This document shows, one piece after another, positions 27,161 through 36,195 of a stretch of DNA of 64,000 bases. Position numbers and translations under genes: made by a program. The DNA lies in NCBI GenBank assembly GCA_964011275.1, contig CAXGOB010000015.1, forward strand, positions 8,692 to 72,691, written 5' to 3'. The DNA is from UBA7328 sp002471345 (GTDB taxonomy: Bacteria > Bacteroidota > Bacteroidia > Chitinophagales > Saprospiraceae). Positions within the stretch are counted from its first letter, which is position 1, and each line of letters opens with the position of its first letter. The notes under the pieces were generated by a model. The model made no database searches. It was not told where the DNA came from and saw only the letters and a program-made list of their open reading frames with translations.

Positions 27161-27190
27161 AAGGTGGTCAAAATTTAATTTGACCACCTT
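27161..27190. terminator. Bidirectional hairpin terminator between the protease gene and rplI
   Basis: AAGGTGGTCAAA and TTTGACCACCTT form a perfect 12-bp stem with a 6-nt loop (27173-27178). A-rich sequence precedes it and T-rich sequence follows, so it can stop transcription from both convergent genes. Confidence 0.88.
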
Positions 27191-27218
27191 CTATTTTATT
27201 AAGACTTTATAGTCTGTT

Positions 27219-27665
27219 CTATTCTTGAACTAGTTCGAAATCAATAGATCCCTTCACTGTTGGGTGGAAATTAACCTGTGCTGTGTAGGTTCCAATTTCC
27301 TTAATTTCCTCTGGTAGCTCCACTTTCTTTCTTTCAATATCAATTTCAAATTGCTCACGCAATTGAGATGAAATTTGAACATTCGTGATGCTTCCGAAAA
27401 TCTTACCTGTTGCACCAGCTTTCACACCAATTTTTAGTGTCTTGCCTTCCAGTTTAGAAGCCATTGCTTGATATTCAGATACTTTCTTATCTTCTTCGGC
27501 TTGTTCTTTTGCCTTTATAGCATCCAATTTTTTAAGATTCGATGCATTAGCAATAATGGCAAGTCCTTGAGGGATTAAGAAATTTCTACCATAGCCATTT
27601 TTTACAGTGACTATATCATGCTTATCTCCTACTCTATCCAAGTTTTTCAAAAGAATAAGTTCCAT
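27219..27665 (-). CDS. rplI: Ribosomal protein L9
   Basis: Large-subunit protein near the L1 stalk. The 148-residue protein starts MELILLKNLDRVGDKHDIVTVKNGYGRNFLIPQ... with the PROSITE-type L9 signature around the Gly-rich GYGRNFLIPQGLA segment. It has the long central helix (residues about 40-75) and a C-terminal globular domain (KIFGSITNVQIS). It is the third gene of rpsF-rpsR-rplI. Confidence 0.97.
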   Translation of the reverse strand: MELILLKNLDRVGDKHDIVTVKNGYGRNFLIPQGLAIIANASNLKKLDAIKAKEQAEEDKKVSEYQAMASKLEGKTLKIGVKAGATGKIFGSITNVQISSQLREQFEIDIERKKVELPEEIKEIGTYTAQVNFHPTVKGSIDFELVQE

Positions 27666-27684
27666 CTTTCTACTTCTTTTTTAA

Positions 27685-27951
27685 TTATTTCAACAAATCT
27701 GTCACATATGGCATAAGAGAAAGATGTCTTGATCTTTTTATCGCTATTGCCACACGCTTTTGATATTTCAGAGAGTTTCCTGTCAATCTTCTCGGTAGTA
27801 TTTTTCCTTGTTCGTTTACAAATTGTAACAAGAAATCAGGATCCTTATAGTCAATATGCTTAATGCCAAATTTCTTAAATCGGCAATATTTTTTCTGATT
27901 TTGACCAATGTTCGGATTGTTTAAGAATTTAATGTCGTCTCTAGATGCCAT
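27685..27951 (-). CDS. rpsR: Ribosomal protein S18
   Basis: The 88-residue small-subunit protein binds next to S6. The motif DYKDPDFLLQFVNEQGKILPRRLTGNS matches S18, with basic helix QKRVAIAIKRSRHLSLMPY. It lies 2 bp from rpsF and 19 bp from rplI in the usual order. Confidence 0.97.
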   Translation of the reverse strand: MASRDDIKFLNNPNIGQNQKKYCRFKKFGIKHIDYKDPDFLLQFVNEQGKILPRRLTGNSLKYQKRVAIAIKRSRHLSLMPYVTDLLK

Positions 27952-27953
27952 AG

Positions 27954-28406
27954 TTATTCTTCTTCAGATTTAGCAATAGGCACAGGAGTACTTTCTGGTG
28001 CAGGAGCTGGAGCCGCTTTAGCTTTTACTTCCTCTACTTTTGGTACAACCTCTTCTGCCACCTCTCTTTTCTTTCCGATTAGGCCATTTCTTTTGTCATC
28101 ATTGTACTTGACACCATATCGATCTAACTTAACAGTGAGAAATCTCATGATTCGTTCATCACGTCTAAAGGATAAATCCATTTTAGGTATGAAATGTCCT
28201 GATTGTGCTTCGAACTCTATGCAGAAATAAACACCAGAAGAGCGTCTATTAATTGGGTAAGCCAATTGCCGCAGTCCCATCCTCTCAACATGCACAATAT
28301 TACATTGTTCTTTTACTAGCATGTCTTGATAGGTCTGCGCTGCCTGTTTAATTTCATCGCCTGACAGCACGGGATCGACGATGAAAGTTACTTCATAATT
28401 CTTCAT
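27954..28406 (-). CDS. rpsF: Ribosomal protein S6 with Ala/Pro/Glu-rich tail
   Basis: First gene of rpsF-rpsR-rplI. The 150-residue protein has the standard S6 fold (1-105: NYEVTFIVDP, RMGLRQLAYPI, RDERIMRFLTVKLDRYG). An extended low-complexity tail (about 115-150, rich in Ala, Pro, Glu and Val) is common in Bacteroidota S6. No ssb gene lies between rpsF and rpsR, unlike in many Firmicutes. A strong promoter lies at 28440-28471. Confidence 0.96.
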   Translation of the reverse strand: MKNYEVTFIVDPVLSGDEIKQAAQTYQDMLVKEQCNIVHVERMGLRQLAYPINRRSSGVYFCIEFEAQSGHFIPKMDLSFRRDERIMRFLTVKLDRYGVKYNDDKRNGLIGKKREVAEEVVPKVEEVKAKAAPAPAPESTPVPIAKSEEE

Positions 28407-28439
28407 GAAATATTTTTCCTATCTTTTCAAAATTGGGCG

Positions 28440-28471
28440 CGAAGATACATATTTGACTTTCATATAATCAA
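28440..28471 (-). promoter_or_regulatory. Promoter of the rpsF-rpsR-rplI operon
   Basis: On the minus strand TTG (28471-28469), 21 bp, then TATCTTCG (28447-28440), followed by CGCCC. This fits the Bacteroidota housekeeping consensus with one mismatch. It is 33 bp from the rpsF start. Confidence 0.6.
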
Positions 28472-28511
28472 GTATTTATTTTGAATAATAAAATCATAAA
28501 ATTTAATCGTA

Positions 28512-28955
28512 ATGAAACTTATATTCACTTTAATGTTTTCTGCATTTGTAACCATCTGCTTTTCACAAGATTATAAAACAATAGGAGCGTCTTTTGACTA
28601 CTCATCACCCCTAGATTTATCTGAGGTTATTAATACTCCTTCCGAGCAATTTGTATCAGTAAAAGCTAAAGTTAACAGTGTCTGTCAGGTAAAAGGCTGC
28701 TGGATGACTCTTACATCTTCAAATGTAGAAGAGGATGTATTTGTTAAGTTTAAAGACTATGGATTCTTTATGCCATTAGATTTAGCGGGTCAAGAAATAA
28801 TTGCCCATGGAGTAGTATCTAAAACAACAACATCAGTAGATGAATTAAGACATTATGCTAAAGATGCAGGAAAAAGCAAGGAGGTAATTGAAGCTATTAC
28901 AGAACCAAAAGAGGAATATAAAATGATGGCAGATGGTGTAGTTATTTTAGACTGA
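28512..28955 (+). CDS. Secreted DUF4920 protein
   Basis: The 147-residue protein has a signal peptide (MKLIFTLMFSAFVTICFSQ). The DUF4920 core contains the conserved CQVKGCWMTL motif (two Cys, possible metal or redox pair), VFVKFKDYGFFMPLDLAG and GVVSKTTTSVDELRHYAKDAG. The fold is probably an OB-like barrel. Function is unknown. Its 3' end overlaps the convergent gene by 14 bp. Confidence 0.85.
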   Translation: MKLIFTLMFSAFVTICFSQDYKTIGASFDYSSPLDLSEVINTPSEQFVSVKAKVNSVCQVKGCWMTLTSSNVEEDVFVKFKDYGFFMPLDLAGQEIIAHGVVSKTTTSVDELRHYAKDAGKSKEVIEAITEPKEEYKMMADGVVILD

Positions 28956-30048
28956 GTGCTAATATTTTGTCCAAGTCTACATGCTTTCCGACCATATTTA
29001 CTGCTCTTTTTACTTTCCAAGGAGTTCGTCTATTGATTTTTACTTCAATACTATTAATTTTAGTAACAGCTCCATAGGTGTCAAAATGGGTTCCTATGAC
29101 AGGAATATTGTGCTCCTGAATATATCTAAGTGAATCATCTTCTAATTCTACCTCACCTGTTACAACTACACCACATAAAGGAGAATCGTGCACTTCTGAA
29201 TGCTTTGAGTAGGCTTCCACTTTCTTTAGTGCTCTATCCACAGTCCTACTACTTGCAATAAGCAATATGTTTTGATTATCTCGAAGACCTTTGAGGTCTA
29301 CAAGTGATCCTGCCAACATGTTTTCAATCCGATTATCAAGGTTTTCTTTAAAATATAGCACTTCTCCTTTGAGTGATTTGCAAACTGTGGAAAGCAATGG
29401 ATAAGCTAAGATTTGGTCATAAGGAGCTATTCCTAAAAGTGGAATATTGTTTCGATCTAACCACATTCCTACATACTTTCTAACTTCTTCCAATTTATCA
29501 GTAATCACTTTATTGATTATCACACCAAGTAGTGGTACTTTTTCTTCTCTGAAAAGAGCAGTCGTCATGTTGAGCATATCTATTGTCTTGCCTATACCTC
29601 CTTCAATCACCATTACAACACCTGCATCAAGCATTTTAGCCACTTTCGCATTAGACAGACCTACTACACTTCCTACTCCGGTATGACCTGTTCCTTCATA
29701 AATAGTAATATCATCGTGTACATCTCTATATTTTCTCGCATTGAGAATGTCAGATTCAAAATCGAAATTGTTGGGATGGTCTAAATAATCTTTTGTAGCA
29801 CCTTTGGGCAAAATAACTGGACTATGAATCTTAGGATCCATTTCAAATCCAATCAAATCTGAAAACAAGACACAATCTTTATCAACTTTAATATTATGAA
29901 CACCCAGAAATTTCTGACCTACAGGTTTGCAATAACCTACTTTGAGTCCTTGATTTTGGTAAGCAGCAGTTAAACCTAAAGTAGTAGTTGTTTTTCCAAC
30001 GTGTTGACTACTTGCTGCCACGTAAATGTTCTTATATTTTAAAGCCAT
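28942..30048 (-). CDS. P-loop dethiobiotin-synthetase-like / DRTGG domain protein (Pta N-terminus-like)
   Basis: The 368-residue protein has an N-terminal P-loop ATPase domain with Walker A in AASSQHVGKTTTT, GLTAAY and KPVGQ, like BioD and the N-terminal part of long phosphotransacetylases. A DRTGG domain follows (about 205-310; the GxxTGE region as GVVVTGEVEL). The phosphotransacetylase domain is absent. The frame opens at 30126, but MALKYKNIYVAASSQ at 30048 is where homology starts. Role unknown; DRTGG proteins are often linked to acetyl-phosphate or PEP metabolism. It stands behind the sigma gene, separated by a hairpin. Confidence 0.78.
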   Translation of the reverse strand: MALKYKNIYVAASSQHVGKTTTTLGLTAAYQNQGLKVGYCKPVGQKFLGVHNIKVDKDCVLFSDLIGFEMDPKIHSPVILPKGATKDYLDHPNNFDFESDILNARKYRDVHDDITIYEGTGHTGVGSVVGLSNAKVAKMLDAGVVMVIEGGIGKTIDMLNMTTALFREEKVPLLGVIINKVITDKLEEVRKYVGMWLDRNNIPLLGIAPYDQILAYPLLSTVCKSLKGEVLYFKENLDNRIENMLAGSLVDLKGLRDNQNILLIASSRTVDRALKKVEAYSKHSEVHDSPLCGVVVTGEVELEDDSLRYIQEHNIPVIGTHFDTYGAVTKINSIEVKINRRTPWKVKRAVNMVGKHVDLDKILALSLK

Positions 30049-30102
30049 GATTTGTCCAAGGTAAAAATAACTTGTCAAAAACCAAGATAGATTTGTCAAA
30101 GT

Positions 30103-30138
30103 AAAAGGGGTGAAATGCTTACACACTCCACCCCTTTT
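30103..30138 (-). terminator. Hairpin terminator after the ECF sigma gene
   Basis: On the minus strand AAAAGGGGTG pairs with CACCCCTTTT across a 16-nt loop, and the 3' arm ends in TTTT. It lies 27 bp beyond the sigma factor stop. Confidence 0.6.
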
Positions 30139-30164
30139 AAAGCAGGAATTATTTCTACTTATTT

Positions 30165-30713
30165 CTAAGCTGAAAGTTTTGATCTAATCGTAGTTTGATT
30201 TCCATATAGCCTTTCAATCTTATTTCTCAAAGCTTTTCGAGCAAAGAAAATTCTACTTTTTATTGTTCCAAGTGGAAGATCCAGATGATCAGCTATTTCT
30301 TGATATTTATAACCAATGAAATGCATTTCAAAAGGCACTCTAATCGAATCTTCCAGATCTTTTATCATATCCTTAAGCTCTTTCATAAGTATATTGGTGC
30401 CAGCCGCATTATCGATGGCTACAGTCCCCGAATTCAAATAATATAAGTTGTCTGTTTTATCAAAAACTGTATTCGCTTTTGACTTTTTCCTATAATTATT
30501 AATGAAAATGTTTTTCATTATCGTGAAAAGCCAAGCCTTTAGATTAGTATCCAATCTAAACTTATCCCTATTAGATATAGCTCTGAAAGCAGTCTCCTGA
30601 TAAAGATCTTTTGCTTCTTCATCATCTTTTGTTAGATTATAAGCAAAAGCCCTTAAAGAGCCTGACAATTCTTGAAATTTTCTATTAAAATCGACTTTTG
30701 ATAATATTTCCAT
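30165..30713 (-). CDS. ECF-type RNA polymerase sigma factor
   Basis: The 182-residue sigma-70 family factor has region 2 at about 15-85 (DLYQETAFRAISNRDKFRLDTNLKAWLFTIMKNIFIN) and region 4 at about 125-175 (PFEMHFIGYKYQEIADHLDLPLGTIKSRIFFARKAL). No anti-sigma gene is adjacent, which is common for the conserved stand-alone ECF factors of Bacteroidota. The promoter upstream is the best housekeeping consensus in the window, so basal expression is likely. Confidence 0.94.
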   Translation of the reverse strand: MEILSKVDFNRKFQELSGSLRAFAYNLTKDDEEAKDLYQETAFRAISNRDKFRLDTNLKAWLFTIMKNIFINNYRKKSKANTVFDKTDNLYYLNSGTVAIDNAAGTNILMKELKDMIKDLEDSIRVPFEMHFIGYKYQEIADHLDLPLGTIKSRIFFARKALRNKIERLYGNQTTIRSKLSA

Positions 30714-30734
30714 GTTGCAGAGTTTTTAGTCCTT

Positions 30735-30766
30735 CAAAAGTACATTATTGTTGAACAAAAATCAAA
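30735..30766 (-). promoter_or_regulatory. Promoter of the ECF sigma gene
   Basis: Minus-strand TTTG (-33 element, 30766-30763), 20 bp, then TACTTTTG (30742-30735), an exact TAnnTTTG. It ends 21 bp before the start codon at 30713. Confidence 0.6.
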
Positions 30767-30908
30767 TCAACATTAAACAAAAATAAATTAACCGCAACCC
30801 AAATATTATATGTCTCTGATTTTCAAGCAGTTATAATTTTAGAAATTGGTATAAACTTTCAAATATTTTTGAAAATTAAATAACCATTGATTTGTCAAAT
30901 GATAAAAA

Positions 30909-33900
30909 TCAGTTTTTCCCATGGCAATGTTTATACTTTCTACCACTTCCACATGGACAAGCCTCATTTCTACCAACCTTCTTTTCTACTCTTTTAAAAG
31001 TTTCAGGTTTTGAAGGCCTTTGATTTACTCCTTCAGCTGCCGCTCTCATTGCCTGTTCTTCCCTACTCATCTTAACCTTGGTCAAGTCTGTTTTTTGCAC
31101 TTTTGCTTCTTTGATCTGCTCACCTCCACCAAAGACCAGTTTACCTTTCATAAGATATGCAGACACATCCTCATTGATACTATAGACCAATCTTTCAAAC
31201 AAATCATAGGCCTCCATTTTATAGATTACTAAAGGATCCTTTTGTTCGAAAGACGCTGCCTGAGCCGATTCTTTTAATTCATCCATAGCACGTAAGTGCT
31301 CCTTCCAGTTATCATCTATGATTGCAAGAGTGACAGCCTTTTCAATATCCTTTACTATTGATTTTCCTTTACTATCTAAAGCTTCCTGAAGATCAGCCGA
31401 TATAGGAAGAGGTCTTTTCCTTCCATCTGTAAATGGTATTGCAATTCTTTTATATCTATTTCCTTCATTTTCCTTTACTCCCTTAATAATAGGAAGAAGG
31501 ATATCTCTAATTCGGCCTTGCTTAATTGAGTAATAATCAAGAGTCTGTTTTTGAAGTTCATCGACCAATTCAGATTCTGGAGCCTCATTGTACATTGCTT
31601 GATCAATATCCGGATCAAAGGCAAGCACTCTTATACATTCATTTCTGAATGCATCATAGTCATTCACGCCTTTATAGTCTATAGCAATAGCTTCTGCCAA
31701 AGACGTGAACATGTTAAACAAATCAACAGATAATCTTTCTCCTGAAAGAGCATTTGTCCTCTTCTTGTAAATGGCCTCCCTTTGTATGTTCATCACATCA
31801 TCATACTCCAAAAGTCTTTTTCTTACTCCAAAACTATTTTCTTCTACTTTCTTCTGTGCCCTTTCAATAGATTTAGTCACCATATTGTGTTGCAAGACTT
31901 CACCTTCCTGATGACCCATTTTGTCCATCAGTTTAGCTATACGTTCAGAATTAAATAGTCTCATCAGATTATCTTCCAATGAAACATAAAACTGAGATGA
32001 TCCAGGATCTCCTTGCCTTCCTGACCTTCCTCTAAGCTGACGGTCCACACGCCTAGAATCATGTCTTTCAGTGGCTACGATAGCTAGACCTCCTGATGCT
32101 TTTACTTCGTCAGACAATTTGATATCAGTTCCTCGACCTGCCATATTAGTCGCTATGGTCACATTACCTGGTCTACCTGCTTCTGCGACAATTTCTGCCT
32201 CTCTCTGATGCTGTTTAGCATTCAACACGTTATGTTTTATCCCTTTGATCTGAAGCATTCGACTGAGTTTTTCAGATATATCCACAGAAGTAGTTCCTAC
32301 TAATACAGGTCTTTTATTCCCAGTAAGCACTTCAATTTCCTGGATTACGGCATTATACTTTTCTCTTCCAGTTTTGTAAACCATGTCCTCTTTATCATCA
32401 CGCACGATTGGTCTATTTGTAGGAATCACGACCACATCTAACTTGTAGATATCCCATAGTTCTTTTGCTTCTGTCTCAGCAGTACCTGTCATTCCTGCCA
32501 ATTTGTGATACATCCTAAAATAATTCTGCAATGTCACTGTGGCATATGTCTGTGTTATGTCGCCTACTTTTACATTCTCTTTTGCCTCTAATGCTTGATG
32601 TAGACCATCAGAGTATCGACGTCCCTCCATCATACGGCCTGTCTGCTCATCCACAATTTTCACCTGCCCATCCATCACCACATATTCTTCATTTTTGTCA
32701 AATAGAGTATAGGCTTTTACCAATTGAGAAACGGCATGAAGTCTTCTAGATTTGACAGAGAAATCTTGTATTAGTTGTTCACGTTCATCCAAAAATTTGA
32801 CCCCCTCTTCCTTTTCTCTGTCATCTAATTGTTGCATTTCAGCGGCAATATCTGGCATCAAAAAAAAGCTAGGGTCAGATTCCCCTTTTGATAGGAAATC
32901 CACACCATTTTCAGTGAGCTCTACATTTCTATTCTTCTCATCTATAGTAAAAAGTAATGGGACATCTACTTTGTACATGTTTTTAGATTGCTCTTGCATA
33001 TAGAAGTTTTCCGATTTCTGCAAGGTTACTTTTATCCCTTCTTCACTCAGATACTTAATCAGCGGCCTATACTTAGGTAATGATCTATATGCTCTTAGTA
33101 GAGCAAGTCCTCCCTCTCCTTCTTCATGGCCCGAGGATCCTTCTTTAATTAACTTCTTAGCCTCCGCCAAATAGTTAGTTGCCAGTTGTTTTTGAGCACT
33201 AAACAGCTTTTCAATTTTGCCTTTTAGCTCATAGTATTCTTGTTCTTCGCTTCCTTGAGGTACAGGTCCTGAGATTATCAATGGAGTCCGTGCATCATCA
33301 ATCAAAACCGAATCCACTTCATCTATCATTGCATAATGATGCTTGTGTTGAACTCGCTCTCCTTGAGATCTCACCATATTATCTCTTAAATAATCGAATC
33401 CAAATTCATTGTTAGTACCATATACTATATCAGATCTATATGCGTCCAACCTTTGAGGAGAATGGGGCTTGTATTTATCAATACAATCAATGGTTAGGAA
33501 TAAAAATTGAAATATTGGGCCTATCCATTCACAATCTCTTCTAGCCAAATAATCATTTACTGTAATGACGTGCACGCCTTGACCTGTAAGTCCATTTAGA
33601 TATGCAGGAAGTGTGGCAACTAAAGTCTTTCCTTCTCCAGTCATCATCTCAGCAACCTTTCCATCATGAAGAACCATACCTCCAATAAGCTGCACATCAT
33701 AGTGAATCATATTCCATATGATTTCTCCTCCTGCTGCCATCCATGAGTTTTTCCAAATGGCTTTATCTCCATTCAATGTTACATATGAAGAATTTCCAGC
33801 CAGGTCTCTGTCGTGATCAGTAGCTGTAACTGCAATTGTGGAATTTTGAGTAAATCGCCTGGCCGTTTCTTTAACTACAGCAAAAGCTTCTGGAAGAATA

Positions 33901-34211
33901 TCTTTTAGAATCTCTTCAATAGCTTCATCTCTCTCTTTATACGTCTCATCTATCTTGTTAAAAATCTCCTCTCTTGCCAATAAATCTTGCTCACTATCGG
34001 CATTTGATTTTAAAGATTTTATCTCTTCATCTATCTCCGACAAATAGTCAGCAATCTTTTGTTTGAATTCATGAGTTTTATTTCTCAATTGATCATTTGA
34101 AAGAGACTGATAAGATTGGAAATTATTATTAATCTCACCGATGAGACCTTGATATTGCTTTACGTCTCTGTCGTACTTAGTACCGAAGACTTTTTTGAAT
34201 ACGTTTAGCAT
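30909..34211 (-). CDS. secA: Preprotein translocase ATPase subunit SecA
   Basis: Motor that pushes unfolded preproteins through SecYEG. The 1,100-residue protein has NBD1 with MLHDGKVAEMMTGEGKTLVATLPAYLN (Walker A) and DEVD as Walker B in AMIDEVDSVLIDDARTP. It also has a preprotein cross-linking domain, NBD2 with TNMAGRGTDIKL, a scaffold helix, and the C-terminal zinc finger CPCGSGRKYKHCHG. Large insertions around residues 330-480 explain the length and are usual in Bacteroidota. The frame opens at 34286, but MLNVFKKVFGTKYDRD at 34211 matches the family, and the upstream part overlaps a -7-like TACTTTCG (34272-34279). Confidence 0.96.
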   Translation of the reverse strand: MLNVFKKVFGTKYDRDVKQYQGLIGEINNNFQSYQSLSNDQLRNKTHEFKQKIADYLSEIDEEIKSLKSNADSEQDLLAREEIFNKIDETYKERDEAIEEILKDILPEAFAVVKETARRFTQNSTIAVTATDHDRDLAGNSSYVTLNGDKAIWKNSWMAAGGEIIWNMIHYDVQLIGGMVLHDGKVAEMMTGEGKTLVATLPAYLNGLTGQGVHVITVNDYLARRDCEWIGPIFQFLFLTIDCIDKYKPHSPQRLDAYRSDIVYGTNNEFGFDYLRDNMVRSQGERVQHKHHYAMIDEVDSVLIDDARTPLIISGPVPQGSEEQEYYELKGKIEKLFSAQKQLATNYLAEAKKLIKEGSSGHEEGEGGLALLRAYRSLPKYRPLIKYLSEEGIKVTLQKSENFYMQEQSKNMYKVDVPLLFTIDEKNRNVELTENGVDFLSKGESDPSFFLMPDIAAEMQQLDDREKEEGVKFLDEREQLIQDFSVKSRRLHAVSQLVKAYTLFDKNEEYVVMDGQVKIVDEQTGRMMEGRRYSDGLHQALEAKENVKVGDITQTYATVTLQNYFRMYHKLAGMTGTAETEAKELWDIYKLDVVVIPTNRPIVRDDKEDMVYKTGREKYNAVIQEIEVLTGNKRPVLVGTTSVDISEKLSRMLQIKGIKHNVLNAKQHQREAEIVAEAGRPGNVTIATNMAGRGTDIKLSDEVKASGGLAIVATERHDSRRVDRQLRGRSGRQGDPGSSQFYVSLEDNLMRLFNSERIAKLMDKMGHQEGEVLQHNMVTKSIERAQKKVEENSFGVRKRLLEYDDVMNIQREAIYKKRTNALSGERLSVDLFNMFTSLAEAIAIDYKGVNDYDAFRNECIRVLAFDPDIDQAMYNEAPESELVDELQKQTLDYYSIKQGRIRDILLPIIKGVKENEGNRYKRIAIPFTDGRKRPLPISADLQEALDSKGKSIVKDIEKAVTLAIIDDNWKEHLRAMDELKESAQAASFEQKDPLVIYKMEAYDLFERLVYSINEDVSAYLMKGKLVFGGGEQIKEAKVQKTDLTKVKMSREEQAMRAAAEGVNQRPSKPETFKRVEKKVGRNEACPCGSGRKYKHCHGKN

Positions 34212-34271
34212 ATAATGTTTTCTTTGAAGTGAAAAAGCTCTGTATATCAATGAGCTAAATTCATACCATCG

Positions 34272-34279
34272 CGAAAGTA
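34272..34279 (-). promoter_or_regulatory. Possible -7 element of the secA promoter
   Basis: Minus-strand TACTTTCG followed by CGATGG fits TAnnTTYG. It lies 60 bp upstream of the chosen secA ATG. No well-placed TTG was found. Confidence 0.35.
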
Positions 34280-34354
34280 CTGCCATATCGGCATAGGTAG
34301 AAGGTTATACCACAAGGAATTTGAGCAACTTCGAAGAAAATTAGACTAAGGCTA

Positions 34355-35308
34355 CTAAAAAATGGATTCAGCTATTCTCTTTATTGTTGGAGTATCTCCC
34401 ATAGTATAGTAATGAAGACAGGGCACTCCTGCTGCTTTAAGCTCTTTTGATTGTTGAATACACCATTCTGTACCTACCATATTAAGTGCATCTTGGCCTT
34501 TCGCCTTTTCAACCTCATGTACGAGATCATCCGGAAGGTCTATATAAAATCTTCTAGGAATACTATTCAGTTGATACCTCTTTGTCAATGGCTTAAGCCC
34601 AGGCACTATTGGTACTGTTATGCCCGCAGCTCTACAAGCATCCACATATTTAAAGAAATGTTTATTGTCAAAAAACATCTGTGTCACTATATAAGATGCA
34701 CCTTTCTCTATTTTGAGTTTGGTAAAACTCATGTCATGGTCAATATTGGGAGATTCAAAGTGCTTTTCTGGGTATCCAGCTATTCCAATACAAAAATCCG
34801 TAGAGGAGCCATTTTCTATGGATGCATCCAGGTATTTGCCTTGATTCATTTGAGATACTTGTTCCACAAGTTCTGATGCAAATTTGTGCCCATCTGGTTC
34901 AGGAACAAATTTATCTTCAAAATGACGGGCATCTCCTCTCAACGCCAACACATTCTGAATATTCAGAAAATTCAGGTCAATTAAAGCATTTTCTGTTTCT
35001 TCCTTAGAAAACCCTCCACATATCAGATGAGGCACCGCATCAACACCATACCGGTGCATTATGGCTGCGCAAATCCCAACTGTTCCGGGCCTCTTCCTAA
35101 TTGATGATTTCTCGTAGTATCCTGAATCCCTTTTCATATAAACAAACTCCTCTCTATGATATGTGACATCTACAAAAGGAGGTTTGAATTCCATCAATGG
35201 ATCAAGGGTGTCAAAAATATCCTGCATCTTTCCACCTTTTAGAGGGGGAAGTATTTCAAAGGAGCACAATGTGTCTTTGCTTTTTTTAAAATAATCAGTA
35301 ACCTTCAC
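34355..35308 (-). CDS. metF: 5,10-methylenetetrahydrofolate reductase
   Basis: Flavin enzyme that makes 5-methyl-THF for methionine synthesis. The 317-residue TIM barrel opens with CSFEILPPLKGG (catalytic Glu) and has VDVTYHRE, PHLICGGFSKEE, NVLALRGDARH and the folate/FAD motif IVTQMFFDNKHFFKYVDACR...PIVPGLKPL. Length is typical for MetF. It ends 143 bp upstream (in genome order) of secA and may belong to a separate transcript. Confidence 0.95.
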   Translation of the reverse strand: MKVTDYFKKSKDTLCSFEILPPLKGGKMQDIFDTLDPLMEFKPPFVDVTYHREEFVYMKRDSGYYEKSSIRKRPGTVGICAAIMHRYGVDAVPHLICGGFSKEETENALIDLNFLNIQNVLALRGDARHFEDKFVPEPDGHKFASELVEQVSQMNQGKYLDASIENGSSTDFCIGIAGYPEKHFESPNIDHDMSFTKLKIEKGASYIVTQMFFDNKHFFKYVDACRAAGITVPIVPGLKPLTKRYQLNSIPRRFYIDLPDDLVHEVEKAKGQDALNMVGTEWCIQQSKELKAAGVPCLHYYTMGDTPTIKRIAESIF

Positions 35309-35440
35309 AGTATATTTTTACATTCTTACAATCAGGTGCAAATATTCCAATAATCTTACCAAACACTGAATACATTTTTGAATGTTTCAAACCGAAAACA
35401 AAAAAAGATTAAATCTGAGAAGTATACAAATACCTTCGAA

Positions 35441-36094
35441 CTATTCGCCTGACTCTTTCTTTTTCTTGAAGTCTCCCTTTTTAAGCGCATCGATAAACTT
35501 TTTCCAAGAGAGCGGATTAAAGATATTTTGAGGCTTACCTTGGCCTTCATAATAGTAGGCTTGTGAAAGTTGTCTCAATTCTATTCCAGAAACTTCTCTT
35601 CCATCACTTGGAAGTGCTTGCCTAAGTCTTGCTAGTTTTTCTGGAGAAAGGTTTTCTTGAGCTATTTCCTCTAATTCCTCATCTACTTCAAGAGCTAAAA
35701 ATTCAATTTTAAAGAAATCTCTATTAGGCCAAGGATAGATAAATATATCTGGCAGAAGCAAAGTGTCTTGCTTCATGACAATAATCTTAGAATGTGTATT
35801 CTCAGAATGGTCACTAGGAATTTGATACTCTTCTATTGCAAAACCGAGTCGACTAAAAAACACCGTTTCTCCTGGTAACACTACAAGTGAGAAGAACCCA
35901 TCTATGCTTGACGATGTTCCTCTTGGGGTGTTTTTTACTCCAATATTTGTATAAGGAAGAGGTTCAATGCTTCCATCTTTTTCGATAACTACTCTTCCAG
36001 AAAACTGAATAGGATTATAAGAGCGATTATTCGTCTGAGCAATTAAAGCATGGGTTGTAAAAAGTAGAACAATGGAAATTATTACCGTTCTCAT
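35441..36094 (-). CDS. Exported protein with carboxypeptidase-D-like regulatory domain
   Basis: The 217-residue protein has a signal peptide (MRTVIISIVLLFTTHALIAQ). A CarboxypepD_reg-like beta-sandwich follows (about 30-105: FSGRVVIEKDG, LPYTNIGVKNTPRGTSSSIDGFFSLVVLPGETVFFSRLGF), as seen at the N-terminus of TonB-dependent receptors but here without a barrel. The C-terminal half is charged and helical (KFLALEVDEELEEIAQENLSPEKLARLRQAL-like). Bacteroidota genomes carry many such stand-alone proteins; role unknown. It lies between metF and lon on the same strand. Confidence 0.78.
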   Translation of the reverse strand: MRTVIISIVLLFTTHALIAQTNNRSYNPIQFSGRVVIEKDGSIEPLPYTNIGVKNTPRGTSSSIDGFFSLVVLPGETVFFSRLGFAIEEYQIPSDHSENTHSKIIVMKQDTLLLPDIFIYPWPNRDFFKIEFLALEVDEELEEIAQENLSPEKLARLRQALPSDGREVSGIELRQLSQAYYYEGQGKPQNIFNPLSWKKFIDALKKGDFKKKKESGE

Positions 36095-36195
36095 CGAGTC
36101 ATCTTATTTTAAGATAGATAAATGTATTAATAAAACTCTCCTTTTTCCCTATTCCGAATCTTTCACAAACCATTTAACGAGCATTTAACAGCCTA

